64,000 nt of DNA, from positions 33,638,777 through 33,702,776 of the forward strand of contig NC_134569.1 of the NCBI RefSeq assembly GCF_050947875.1. The letters run 5' to 3'. The DNA comes from Dermacentor variabilis (lineage: Eukaryota > Arthropoda > Arachnida > Ixodida > Ixodidae). Under the pieces are notes generated by a model that was not told where the DNA came from, did not search any database, and saw only the letters and a list, made by a program, of their open reading frames with translations. Numbering within the stretch: the first letter of the stretch is position 1; each line of letters starts with the position of its first letter. Below, one piece after another: positions 31,701 to 42,198 of the stretch. The position numbers and the translations under genes were made by a program.

Positions 31701-31759
31701 CTTAACCTCTTATGACCTGTTGTCGCGATTTCGCATCATACCGGTTTTAAGCCGCACCA

Positions 31760-31947
31760 CCAGAAGAAAACATCTGTAGCCGCTACCCCTGCGCTCAGAG
31801 GGAATCCACAGATGTCTGGCAACACGTGGAAAAGGCAGCGCCATCTATCGTCGATTCAGTAAAGAGCTGACGGCTGCCATTTCTCCAGTTGATGCCGACG
31901 AAGAACATTTCTCACTATCCATCCATTGACATCCGTCTCCATTCAAG
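31760..31947 (+). other. Putative 5' UTR exon of the piggyBac-type gene
   Basis: The segment ends in a strong donor, CATTCAAG/GTATGTAAG (intron from 31948). No ATG opens a long frame here. A matching acceptor, TTTTTGTTTTTTGCAG, ends at 32170, giving a 223-bp intron. The exon start is unknown. Confidence 0.5.
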
Positions 31948-32193
31948 GTATGTAAGTTTTTTGAATATAAAAAAATTTTACATGATAGGCACTTGGTTGA
32001 ATAATGCACGCAGATCACGTAAATAATTTGTTTTTGAAGATTAGTTGTGTTTTCAAGCGTGTGTCGCTTTGTCGCGTTTTCGCATCAACAGGCTGTAGCG
32101 TCCCGATTTGTGCACAACTTCGTCTTCCTCGGCATGTGGTCAAAAAACTAGTAATTTTTGTTTTTTGCAGTTATTCGGTGCTTTTTGTTCGTG

Positions 32194-34417
32194 ATGGACA
32201 CCAGAAGGTTCTACGGGATCAGGGTTCCACCCGTTGAAGAAAGCGAAGATAGCTGCCTCAGCGACAGCGATTCGGAATACAGCCCTGACACAGTACATGC
32301 TGCCCCATCAGATCAATCTGGGCAGTCTGGGAGCGACACAGGTGCGCAATTTTTTGTTTGTTGGGCGAGTTGCATTCGGCTGCAATGTGAAACGCCGTCA
32401 GCGTTCTTTCGTGTTGTATTGCAGTGGCGCGTCTTTTTCTTTTGAAGCCAAAAGCTTCACTACGATAGTCAACACCGCGTTTGTCGGAGCACGAGTGACG
32501 TCACGCACTGCGCAGGCTACTGCCCATGTGCGCCGTCGCTTCTCCGCGCCACCGTTTGACCTTTCGCCGCAGCCGTGCGCATTTGAAAGGAGGGGTATAT
32601 AAGGCGCGCTTGCCCATAGAACAGGCGCACGCTGCCGCGCGCTATGCGTCATCGTTTGACGTTCGCCGCAAGCGCGTGTTTATCGCGGATCACCGCAGCT
32701 TTTCGCTTCGAGATATCCAGGCCCTTAGCTAAGCCCCAGCCAATTTTTTCAAGCCAAGGTTTTTGTGGCTTCTCAAATGTGGTTTGCGACCTCGCAGTGA
32801 TTTCTTTTTCTTTTTTTGTTTGCAGATGAAGAAGGTGAAACGGAAGAGCCGTCAACGTCAAGCGCAAGAAGTTTCCTCTGGAAGCAAGTGAACCATCCGC
32901 GGACATGCCACCCTCAATGGGAAGACGGTCTTCCAGACCCTCCAGATGAGCCGAAAGCTCCCATTGCGTACCTCCGGTATTTTTTTGACGGCAAGCTTCT
33001 TGAGGAGATTACAGACCAGTCCAATCTCTATGCAGTGCAGAAGAATGCCAACAAAGCATTGTGCCTAACACGCGCTGAACTGGAGCAGTTTCTTGGGGCC
33101 ACAATGTATATGTCCATATACAGGCTTCCGCGATCGCGCATGTACTGGAACCGCGAGATGCGAGTAGAAAAAGTGGCAGAAGTTATGTCACGTGACAGGT
33201 GGCAAGCGATAAAGAACAGCCTTCATTTCAACGACAACAATCTCCTACAAGCAAATGCTGGCAAAGACAGGCTCTTCAAAATGCGACCACTCATTGACAA
33301 TCTGCTGCTCAAATTTCAAATCCTTCCAAAGTCACAGATGCTGGTGGTCGACGAGCAAATTGTGCCGTTCAAAGGCCGCTCCTCACTCAAGCAGTACGTC
33401 CCTAGCAAGCCTCACAAGTGGGGCTACAAGATTTTTGTACTTTGCGACACCCACGGACTTGTCTCTGACTTCTCTATATACACAGGGGACATCCGCCCTG
33501 TTCCTGGATTACCTGACCTTGGAGCAAGCTCTAATGTTGTGCTCGAGCTTTCGCGCTCCATCCCAGAGAACAAGAGCTACTTGCTCTTTTTTGACAACTG
33601 GTTCACATCCATAAAACTGCTGGTAAATTTGCATCAGCGTGGTATTCCAGCAATGGGAACTGCACGCGCAAACAGAATTTCTGGATGCCGAATGCCCAGC
33701 GATGCAGAAATGAAGAAGAACGGTAGAGGAAGCCACGTGGAGAGGCAGGCTACTATTGAAGGGGTCGAAGTCCGAGTAGTGAAGTGGTACGACAGCCGGG
33801 GAGTGAATATTGCTAGCACATTCGGGAGTGCCCAGCCTCTAGGAAGCTGCCAGCGGTATGACCGCAAAAAGAAAGAAAGATGTGAAGTTGAGCAGCCAGC
33901 CATTGTGAAGGCTTACAACACTTTTATGGGTGGAGTCGACCTTCTCGATGGGCTCATGGCGTACTACAGAATTTTTCTGAAGTCGAAGAAATTCTACCTG
34001 CGATTTTTTTTTCATTTTGTGGACATGGCTGTTGTGAGCAGCTGGCTGCTCTACCGGAGGGATTGTGATGCTCTAGGAATCCCAAAGAAACATCAACTGG
34101 ATCTTCTAGCGTTCAAGGCTTCTCTAGCCAGCTGCCTGTGCAATCAAAACAAGGACGTGATGAAGAAGAGGGGCCGGCCGTCTCTTTCCGTGGAAGGAGA
34201 GCTTGAGAAGAAGAAAAGAAGAGGACCAGCAGCTCCAACACCTAATGCTGAAGTCCGTCAAGACAATGTTGGCCACTGGCCTGAAGTGTCGCAGCAACGA
34301 CAACGATGCAAGATGCCTGGCTGCAAAGGCCAACCTGTTTCCTTCTGCACAAAGTGCAAAGTTCATCTGTGTATAAAAAAAAGTTCAAATTGTTTCATTT
34401 CTTTTCATAAGAACTGA
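32194..34417 (+). CDS. piggyBac-type DDD transposase (two coding exons, 579 aa predicted)
   Basis: Joining 32194-32341 to 32826-34417 gives an uninterrupted 579-aa protein. The donor is CACAG/GTGCGC and the acceptor TTTGTTTGCAG, phase 1, and the junction codon GAT keeps the frame. Exon 1 encodes an acidic start, MDTRRFYGIRVPPVEES. Exon 2 carries the core: CLTRAELEQFLGATMYMSIY, RDRWQAIKNSLHFND, then three catalytic aspartates in VVDEQIVPFKGR, LLFFDNWFTSIK and GGVDLLDGLMAYYR (predicted residues 225, 306 and 421). A basic KKRGRP stretch and a C-terminal cysteine-rich finger (CKMPGCKG..CTKCKVHLC) follow, the latter needed in piggyBac for end binding. Length and motifs match the family (about 560-600 aa), close to PGBD-like proteins. 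No damage is visible. Confidence 0.85.
32342..32825 (+). other. Predicted intron 2 with embedded TATA-containing repeat
   Basis: This 484-bp GT-AG intron contains a GC-rich block (about 32440-32730) with TATATAA at 32596-32602 in the context GAGGGGTATATAAGGCGCGC. An imperfect direct repeat of about 30 bp (ACCGTTTGACCTTTCGCCGC at 32551 and ATCGTTTGACGTTCGCCGCA at 32651) is spaced 100 bp. The block could be a solo LTR or another promoter-bearing insertion within the intron. Confidence 0.45.
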
Positions 34418-34530
34418 GATACAAATGTGCTAAACTCAAAGAAATGAGCTCTCAAGTGTGTTTGAAAATAAACATTTTTTGATCCATTACGACCTGTTGT
34501 CGCGTTTTCGCGACATAGCTGTAACTTTCT

Positions 34531-36620
34531 TCCTAAAACCCCGACACGCATAAAAGTTGCTGTGTAACTTCGTCATAACCAGAACATAAAAAGCCACAGC
34601 AAAAATAATTTTTTTATGCAGTATGCTAAATTCAGGCTAGAAGAGGTAAAGGAAAGTGCGAAAAAATACCAATGTAGACAAGCCAATTTTGCCAAGATAT
34701 TTCTCTCATTTAGTAACAACAGCCTTATGGCTTGATTGTTTCCGAGTGAACACCTTGCCGTTTGATTGACAAGTGTACTGATAACCAACTTCAGCAGCTT
34801 TCATGCATGTCAGCCAGAGCAGCCATTTGTTGCAAGCCGTTAGGTTGAAAAGAAGCCAAGACCGAACGAACGAAAGAAGATTAAAGAAAAGAGATAAATG
34901 CATGCGGAATATTCGAGTGGCGCTACGTTGGAGTATGTGGGGATGCGAACCGCTTTTTGAATGTTCCAGACACGTGGCAAGGTGATTCGTAATTGAATCG
35001 GAATGGATTTACAGGTGGGTTTCTGGGCGCGCAAGGACTCACTCTTTCTGCTTGGCGGCAAAGTAATCCTTGAGTCTGGTGCCTTAGACCACTCCGCCAT
35101 CCGGACACGGGCAAAGGAATCATTTGTAAATGCCACAGTTGTATGCGCTAGGCGGGTATGTTCTCTGGAACGAACGCATGTCTTTTTTCAAAGTTCTTCC
35201 CTCATTGCACTGTTTGTACAAGTAGGCGTCGTCAATTGAAGATGTGTCCTGTTTTAGTTGAAAGTTAGCACACGTCTCGTTTTTGTTTTATTTTTTACCC
35301 AGCCTTGAAGTTTTTTGCGGCATATAATCTAGTAAAGATGGCATACCAAAAGGCTGAGTGTCTACGTTATGCATGCTATATAATATAACTCAGAGAAATT
35401 GTGCTACTGTCGCCATTCGCTTGGATAGAAAGAGAAAAGTTTAATTAGGAGCCTCGGGTAGGAACGCAGCACGTGAACTACCGCCGTCGAGAACACATTT
35501 ACATTTTTGTAAGCTCATTACAGCTAGAGGAGTGCTATATTCATGACAACATTCTGATCGTACGAATCACCTTAACTTCCCGTGTAGTTTGATATAACCG
35601 TGAAGCTGCTGGAGAAATCAAAGGAAAATGATCAAATAGCAAGAAAGTAGTAAACGTTTTAACATCTTTTTGTTTCAGAACTGTTTTTGTACACGCTTTT
35701 CCGCTGATGACAGCACTGAACTCACACAATTATTAGATTCCAGCTTGAAATAAATAGCCATACGCATAGTACATTTTCAGCACCGTGGTTGAAATAATTT
35801 TAAAAAATGCACAGAACGCAAAGTTTAACCAGAGCAAAAAAAAAAAAAGATACAGGTATGGAGCCGCCATTCTCGCGACACACGGACTGTCAATGCTTCA
35901 TAAGCATGGTGATTCTATAATGAAGCACATTTTCGCATTTTAAAGGCAGCGTACAGGTTGAGTACGGCCACATTGATGGCGCGACAGGAGATGCGGTGAT
36001 AACCCGACGGCTCGCAGATGAATATCGCGTAGTCGAAACTTGGGTTCCCCTTTCCGGCGGATTCTGCTAAAGAAACATAAGGATATTTGCTACAAAAACT
36101 ACAGAATTTGACTGAAGCTTGAACAGTAACCGCGGAATGGCTATCTTGGACAGCTATTTCTGCATGTTAGTCTCGTGACTGCAGCGTGTATGCACAATTA
36201 TTTTGTTTCTGGCTCATTTACAAAAAAAAAGAAACATTTTGCGTCATTATAGTTGTGAAGGTTGTTCCATCCCTTATTGTTTGGATGAATAGGAGCTAAA
36301 GCTAAAGACGTTTTTTAACTTGAATCATCAGTGCCCTTTGCCTCCACGTATCTTTTATTCGCAATCCTGTCAACTGGAACAAACAATAACGACTATCTTA
36401 GCCCACACCAAAGAACACATGATTTAAAGCAACAATTCGGACAGCGGGTCCAGCGCTGGCTTGTAACATTTGGTTTATTTTTCCAAGCGGCGCATCTATA
36501 TATACAAAAGAGATAACAGCACACACAGATGCATTTGTACTAGTTTTGTATTTCGAAAACTGCAGCCCCGCCTCACCGACTATCGGGGGCTGAGAGTGGG
36601 AAGGTCGAATGACCACATTT
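34531..36620. other. AT-rich non-coding stretch, no gene recognised
   Basis: Apart from the tRNA-Leu-like segment at 35064-35108, I see only short open frames without motifs, poly-A near 35835 and scattered AATAAA signals. No transposon protein was recognised. Confidence 0.5.
35064..35108 (-). pseudogene. tRNA-Leu(CAA)-like 5' half
   Basis: The minus strand reads GTGTCCGGATGGCGGAGTGG then TCTAAGGCACCAGACTCAAG. This matches the acceptor, D-arm and anticodon stem-loop of an intron-containing eukaryotic tRNA-Leu(CAA), with a good A box. The 3' half is not recoverable: no matching TCTGG strand, variable arm or GGTTCGAATCC B box follows within 100 bp. It is a truncated tRNA or a tRNA-derived repeat fragment. 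Confidence 0.4.
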
Positions 36621-36624
36621 CACA

Positions 36625-37064
36625 ATATTACACACAATAGATTGCAGAGGCGCACATTCCCGCCGCCGCTCCCAAAATTTAGCAAAATTTAGTCTGTCGA
36701 GTGGCGGCAGTTACAAACCAGACCCCACCCATGTCTAGCTATCATGCACCTGATGCACTCAAATTTACACACGACTGACAAGTGCACACACTACGACTCT
36801 GGAGCAACCCTAGAGCACATTCTATGGGAATATACGGCCATAATACACAGTAACGGTGATGCAGCCTCAAACAGCGACAGCCTCCGCTCGCGCTGGGAGT
36901 CTGCATTGCTCAGTTCGGACCTGCAGCACCAACTCTGGACCATCCAGCGAGCCGAGAAAGCCACCAAGGGCCAACAACCCTTGGCCAAAATCTAGGCGCG
37001 TTCCAGGCCCACCCCACCAAATCGAAGGGCACTCAATAAAGCTATCTGAACGAATGAATGAACT
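36625..37064 (+). mobile_element. I-superfamily LINE 3' fragment (LINE-E)
   Basis: The plus strand reads, with stops before the ATG at 36744, a WRQLQTRP-like segment and HLMHSNLHTTDKCTHYDSGA then TLEHILWEYTA. This is the C-terminal finger of the LINE-A group (C-x2-C changed to C-x2-Y, HILWEC changed to HILWEY), followed by AEKATKGQQPLAKI and a stop. The 3' UTR holds CAATAAAGCTATC and a GAATGAATGAA tail to 37064. The next base pairs are the end of a Penelope inverted dimer. The copy is severely 5'-truncated. Confidence 0.72.
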
Positions 37065-37273
37065 GCAGAGATGCATGTGTGTCGGGAGTTAAGGGATAAT
37101 GAATATAGTGAAATATTGGCTGCAAGATTAAGAGACCAGTCTTCCTTGCCATCCTCCTCGAACCACTTTCTGCGTCTTGTTTAAAAAAATTATATTCATT
37201 TTTTGAGAGTTCGTTGGAATTCGCAGTAACACACGCGTCCCCCAAACTAGCAATCTGCGCCGCTTCAATTATT

Positions 37274-37640
37274 TTACGATTTCTTTGCGTCGGACTTCCT
37301 CACGCTGCATTGCGTGAGTATGAGATCGCACCCACAGTTGCTACAATGAAAGGCCGGATGGCACATGCCTCCAGGCACGAGATTTTCGTGCTCACGTAGC
37401 TTATCATTTGCGCAACGTTCCGTTTGGCCAATGTATTTTTTGCCACAGGACAACGGTAACTCGTACACAATATTACTGTCACATTTAACGAAGCTTTCCT
37501 TTTGTTTTTCTAGCAGCCGGGCTTCTTGGAAGAGCAGTAATTGGCCTTGCACAGACTAGAAGTCTTGTTTGGTGCTGAAAAGACCGCTGTCACATTTGCG
37601 TCATTTCCTATTGTCTTCTGCCTGTGTGAGACATCGTGTG
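37274..37640 (-). pseudogene. PLE-2 GIY-YIG endonuclease, left copy
   Basis: The minus strand reads NVTAVFSAPNKTSSLC, then after a break NIVYELPLSCGKKYIGQTER, CANDKLREHENL, and FHCSNCGCDLILTQCSVR. This is the Penelope GIY-YIG signature: VYEL for GIY, KYIGQT for YIG, then the conserved R..ND.L.EH helix and the cysteine/histidine cluster C.NCGC..I. Such endonucleases make the nick used for target-primed synthesis. The upstream RT is missing, and a stop (GC then TAG at about 37514) separates the NKTSSLC part from the nuclease. Confidence 0.75.
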
Positions 37641-37723
37641 TGTGTACGGTATTACGAGGCACTTTTGCTTCACTCACTCTATTTCCGGTGTAGCAAACTG
37701 CGCACTCTCTCAGGTGCATTGGG

Positions 37724-37965
37724 ACGTTGCGCAAATGATAGGCTACATGAACACACAAATGCAGTGCAAACTGGAGGCACGGGCCATCTGCCCTTTCACT
37801 GCGAGAACTGTGGGTGCGATTCTATATTCACGCAATGCAGAGTGAGAGAGAAAATTCTGATGCAAAGAACTCGTGAAGTAATTGAAGCAGCGCAGATTGC
37901 TAGCTTGAAGGACGGGTGTGTTGTGCGCCTTCGATCGAACTCTAAAAAAATGAATATGATTTCCT
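37724..37965 (+). pseudogene. PLE-2 GIY-YIG endonuclease, right copy
   Basis: The plus strand reads LGRCANDRLHEHTNAVQTGG, TGHLPFHCENCGCDSIFTQC and RTREVIEAAQIASLKDGCVV before a stop after NMIS. It begins inside the endonuclease, at the R-C-x-N-D-R-L helix, so VYEI and YIG are missing. The EIIEA/AQIA helix near the C-terminus is preserved. It is the inverted mate of the left copy. Confidence 0.72.
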
Positions 37966-38200
37966 AAACAAGATGCAGAGAGTGGTTCGAAGGGGATGGC
38001 AAGACAGACTGGTCTCTTACTCTTGCAGCCAGTGTTTCACTATCTTCATTATACCTGAACTCCCGACATACATGCATCTCTGCTGTTTTCAAAATACAAA
38101 ATTAGCCCGAATGCGCCTGCGTTTGCTGCTACCTGTTTTCTGCTATATTTACATGTGCCACTTCGAAAGATAAACCAAATGTCGGAAGTAAGCGCTGTGC

Positions 38201-41200
38201 CCGCATTACTCATAAACCCAACCATACGCTCTTTCATGGAATAAACAAGTGCAGCCACTTCCGAAGCGGCCAATACATTTCAGCTCGAAACGAAAAGAAC
38301 TCATCAAATAGGTGCACAGGTGCAGGCATTATTATCAAAGAGCAATAAATAATGGTGATAAACTCGCGCAAACTGGGACGCATTCGGGAAGCAGAAGAAC
38401 CATGTCAGGTCAAACATGTGGCCCTGAAAGGCGTTTGGCAAGCCTGGCAGCTCGACAGTGTGATGTCGCGTCGCAGATATAGAGAGACAAAGACAAAAAC
38501 GGGGCAATCACTCCCGGTCACGTCCAAGAGACGTGCCTTTGTTTGAACGAGAACTCCGCAGCTTCAGCGACTGCAGTTGCCAGGCATGTTTCGGCTCAAC
38601 GACAAGAAAGCTAAATCAGCAGTATCGTTGCAGCAGCAGCGGCCATTGATGGAACATTGTCGATAACCTCAAGTTCTGCCTGCATTTTCTTGCTAATGTA
38701 CCACGCCTTCGCGCGGAGTTGCAGCGCTCGATATGATTGCTTCATGGAGAAAATATGCAAGATATTGCATCTAGGATATGTAGTATGTGCCCATACGTGG
38801 CGGTTACATCACTGGACTCCCTTCAATGGGAAAATTAGTGCCGCGTGCAGCATACAGGACGACATCCGGGTAGCGCGCTTGGCCTCAAATCCAAGATGAC
38901 GTTGAGAAAATTGGTTTCTCCAGCTCATAAAAAAGGCGTAGTCAAAGAGAAGAAAGCCTCCACAGAGAGCTATTTACATTAAAGAAGTTTTGAGGTAAAG
39001 CTAGGAAAACTTTTCCCTCCCTTTAGGATCTCCTGATACACGCTGGTAAGTGACCTATAAGAAAGGTCTGCTTTGAACGGCAGGTATAGCAGTAGAGTAA
39101 CCATAGCGTGTGTACACATCCCGAGGATATCAAAACATACATTGTGCGACTCAAATAAACGGCAATGATAAATTAACTGTTCAGCAGCAAGACGTCTTAA
39201 TCAAAATGCAGCAATCGAACATTTGTGTCGACGTCCAGAGGCCGCGGTAAGTGCATTTGGCTTTTTTTTTTCGAACTGACATTGTGAAGTGCTTCATTCA
39301 ATAGAGTAAGGAGATTCGCCCCAGTGTGAGACCTGTAGAAACCTACGCAATGCCCACACAGGAAGCTTGAAGCCGGAGGGTGCGTCCAGTCTCCGGGCTT
39401 TTTGTGTGTCACCTTTACATCGCAGCTTTCTTTTTTTCATTTGTCGGGTTCATAGCGATTTCTTCTGCTGTGGCCCTTTTCGTTTGTCATCTCTGCCATA
39501 TTGTGCTGTTTTCCAGAGAATATGTTTATGGCTACGGTTCCGGGATATTTTTCATGTGTGCGAACAAAAGCTATCATCATCAGCAATGCCTCATGCCATT
39601 CATCGTAGCCTTTTTCCACAGCTGGCTTCGTTGCCGCTCATCATGCCAGCGTTCCCATACTGTCCCTGCCTACCCGAAGGCCCTTGAGGCACTAGCCCAC
39701 TGCCAGACGGTGCAATGATTTCGTTCTCAAATTCTTTGCCTCAACATATCGCGATATGAAAACGCGAATGTAATGTGTATAACGAATGTATAACACGAAT
39801 GAACATGAATGTATAAAAATAAATGCGGGTTAGTGCCTTTAGTCACGAGGACCATAGATCAAGACAATAAATGTGTTCGTACCTTTGTTCGAAATTTTGC
39901 GTCACCTCTTTGTCGTTTGCGACACAGCTTCGCTGGTCATCTATCTTCACAGAGTGGAATGGCAAGTCTTCTTTTTTTAAAAGTAGTTTCGCGTTCTATA
40001 GTGATCGTAAAGCGACCGCTTCAGGTATAGGTAGCACATGCTTATACTTTGTACAGAAATCTGCCATGCGTTTTTCAATTGCGTGACTGATAATTGGAGG
40101 CTCTAGAAAGCATGCTGTCGTTGTTTTTGATGCCATGAAAACACAGAAACACTGGTCTCGTTGGCGACGGCTAGTCAAAAACCGCCAGTAATGAATCAAC
40201 ACTAAACATAAAAAAAAGCACTAGATGGAAAAGATGTGGGAAATACGACGAACACGTACACACGCCAGCAAAGACTATGTACAGAAAAAAATGTTATATT
40301 TATTTAGAAAGAAGGCGCATAGTTCTCTTTGCAATATTATCCAGTGGCGTCAACAGACCTGCGAGCCTAATCTGCCAGGGTTCCAACCATGTCTAGAGCC
40401 CCTCAGACATAATGCCTTTGAGTGGCCCTTGCGTAGCGTTCTGCATCACTCGTACTAGGGCAAATCTCCTTCCTTTATTGGATTTTATTAATTGTCAGAA
40501 GCAAAAAATATCCTATGGAGCTGGCTTCAAATTATATTTAGTGTGGCGAAGACCAGCCTATCTTAGAGAGTCTATACGACACGTCACAGGCAACGCTGTG
40601 TGAGCTCGGTGGCAGTCGCGACGAAGCCACTTATCGGCCGCTATCCTCGATGCTGCGCCTTTACCACGCACATTCTCTCTCAATTGCTTCAACACCCCTG
40701 AATAAGATTGCTGATCGACAGCCTGTCCAGCTAGAACAAGTTCCCTCTGCAAAATTCGAAACGCACCGGAGAAGAAATGACGGCCGGCACTCCCTTAAGT
40801 GGAATTATCGTGATGCAAATCATTATATAGCAGCTCCTTATTTGCGGTTCTGCGAGCTAAACATCTTGGTTCCCTTCGGGGAGAACACTCGGTCTACGGG
40901 AGATGGAAATTCAAGACGATGAGCAAAACAAGAAAAAGGTGAAAGCAGGAGCGAACGTTTCGGAAAGTGGACTTGTTTTCTTCGGTTAGATTATGGTAGC
41001 GTCTATGCGCTGGTCTATCCCTGGCTGTTCTGGTGCATGACATCGAAAGCAACGCTAACCTTGTTTTGTCGAGGCACGCTTGCAGTTCGAGAGCAGGTGC
41101 AGCTCTTGATAGTGGTGAGAGGTGCCCAGTGTCCACTCGTTACAGCAGTGAGTGCACACGTCTGCGCCAAGCGCGCGCAAGTTGAGCGGTAGCTGGGCTG

Positions 41201-41320
41201 AAGAAGTGGGCGGAGCTTCGGACTTTGTTGCGGGTGATTAGGCCTTCCTGTCCAGAGGACGCAGGACCCCCAGAATCTCGTATGGTAACGTGACCCATCC
41301 TAAATTAGCCCTTATACATA
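38201..41320. other. Long non-coding stretch; one diverged inverted pair (39270-39375 versus 40405-40505)
   Basis: No gene is recognised in 3.1 kb. The minus strand near 39300 reads CGHCVGFYRSHTGANLLTLL and the plus strand near 40430 reads GPCVAFCITRTRANLLPLLD, so the two segments look like diverged inverted copies of one sequence with coding-like conservation. An imperfect AACGAATGTATAA repeat lies at 39777-39815. Other open frames lack motifs. Confidence 0.4.
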
Positions 41321-41323
41321 AAC

Positions 41324-41337
41324 AATATAGGTAGTCA
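41324..41337 (+). repeat. Left target-site duplication of the complete Ruka
   Basis: AATATAGGTAGTCA is identical to 41571-41584 and directly precedes the CCCGCCGTGG start of the SINE. Confidence 0.92.
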
Positions 41338-41570
41338 CCCGCCGTGGTTGCTCAGTGGCTATGGTGTTGGGCTGCTGAGCACGAGGTCGCGGGATCGAAT
41401 CCCGGCCACGGCGGCCGCATTTCGATGGGGGCGAAATGCGAAAACACCCGTGTGCTTAGATTTAGGTGCACGTTAAAGAACCCCAGGTGGTCAAAATTTC
41501 CGGAGTCCTCCACTACGGCGTGCCTCATAATCAGAAAGTGGTTTTGGCACGTAAAACCCCAAATATTATT
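41338..41570 (+). mobile_element. Complete Ruka-type SINE with perfect target-site duplication
   Basis: The copy starts CCCGCCGTGGTTGCTCAGTG (A box TGGTTGCTCAGTGG) and contains the B box GCGGGATCGAATCCCGG. It continues through GGGGGCGAAATGCGAAAACA and CACGTTAAAGAACCCCAGGT, and ends GGCACGTAAAACCCC with an AT-rich tail (AAATATTATT). A 14-bp target-site duplication flanks it. It would be transcribed by RNA polymerase III and mobilised by a LINE partner. Intact boxes and a perfect duplication suggest a recent insertion. Confidence 0.92.
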
Positions 41571-41584
41571 AATATAGGTAGTCA
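41571..41584 (+). repeat. Right target-site duplication of the complete Ruka
   Basis: AATATAGGTAGTCA, identical to 41324-41337, directly follows the SINE tail. Confidence 0.92.
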
Positions 41585-42198
41585 ATTTTAGAACTCCTTA
41601 GTTAGTTTGTCGCTTCACACTCCTCACAAAACTAAGAGATTCTTTTATATTAAATTTATTTAATTAACTCCTGCATATACCCTCATGAGTTTTGGATGTT
41701 ATAGACAATATTGTCACGAGTGGTGCTAGACAACGGTACTTAGAGAAGACGAACGTGCGGCAAGACAAAAACATTTTTCAGGCAAACTTGTGCCCCGCAT
41801 AACCAAAAGCAACTAGCCCAATAACAGCAACACGTGCGAGCACGAACGGCGATCAACAAAACACAGAGCACCGCCTATTTGAGGCTAGTATTTAAAGGAT
41901 CTGAAGAAACATGCGCAGAACTATCGCGAGATGGCGCGAACTGCCCTGCCTGATACGATGGGCCCATCGTTGGTACGAAGCTATCGCGGTAGCTTTGCGC
42001 GAGTGCTTACACGCGATAACATCCGTCATTTGAAAGTCGCCGACACAGATGCAAAACCCGAAACGCATGTGGCAATATTAGGTCTAGCTTAATATTAGAG
42101 CAATATTTTGCAGCCTTTTAAGCAAAAATGATTTTTAGGGTTAGTCAGAAAACTAAAGATGCCCTTGTGTGGCCTTGCTGAGAGCCTCGTATGTGTGT
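41585..42198. other. Non-coding stretch, possibly LTR-like
   Basis: The part from about 41704 (TTGTCACGAGTGGTGCTAGA) to 42060 is GC-richer, with CGAT/CGCGATA-rich text and a TATTTAAAGG TATA-like motif near 41891. It resembles a transposon end or solo LTR, but no terminal repeat pair could be confirmed. Confidence 0.3.

Larger units (their letters stand above)
31702..34530 (+). mobile_element. piggyBac-family element or domesticated piggyBac gene
   Basis: The segment starts at a TTAA (31702-31705) followed by CCTCTTATGACCTGTTGTCG. It contains a 5' UTR exon, two predicted introns, a complete transposase, and a 3' end with AATAAA near 34467. A closely matching ACGACCTGTTGTCGCGTTTTCG lies at about 34490, and a third, partial GTCGCGTTTTCGCATC at 32067. 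A TTAA target with CC-starting ends is typical of piggyBac. I could not find an inverted right end plus TTAA, so it may be a decayed element or a stabilised host copy. Confidence 0.65.
37068..38200. mobile_element. Inverted dimer of a Penelope-like element 3' end (PLE-2)
   Basis: The left copy (37727 down to 37068, minus) and right copy (37724-38200, plus) share TTGCGCAAATGATA, AACTGTGGGTGCGAT, GCGCAGATTGCTAG, GAAGACTGGTCTCTTA-like and CTCCCGACA blocks in opposite orientation. The left copy extends about 300 bp further upstream in the element than the right, so this is a head-to-head pair of unequal 5' truncations. The right end carries ATAAACCAAATGTCGGAAGT, similar to the PLE-3 terminus near 58955. 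Both copies contain stops. Confidence 0.78.

Noticed and set aside
35003..35123. A functional tRNA-Leu gene
   Set aside because: Only the 5' half matches. The 3' acceptor, T-arm and B box are missing.
41704..42060. Solo LTR
   Set aside because: The text looks LTR-like (TATA-like motif, GC shift), but no terminal TG..CA pair with target duplication could be verified, so it is left as an unassigned stretch.
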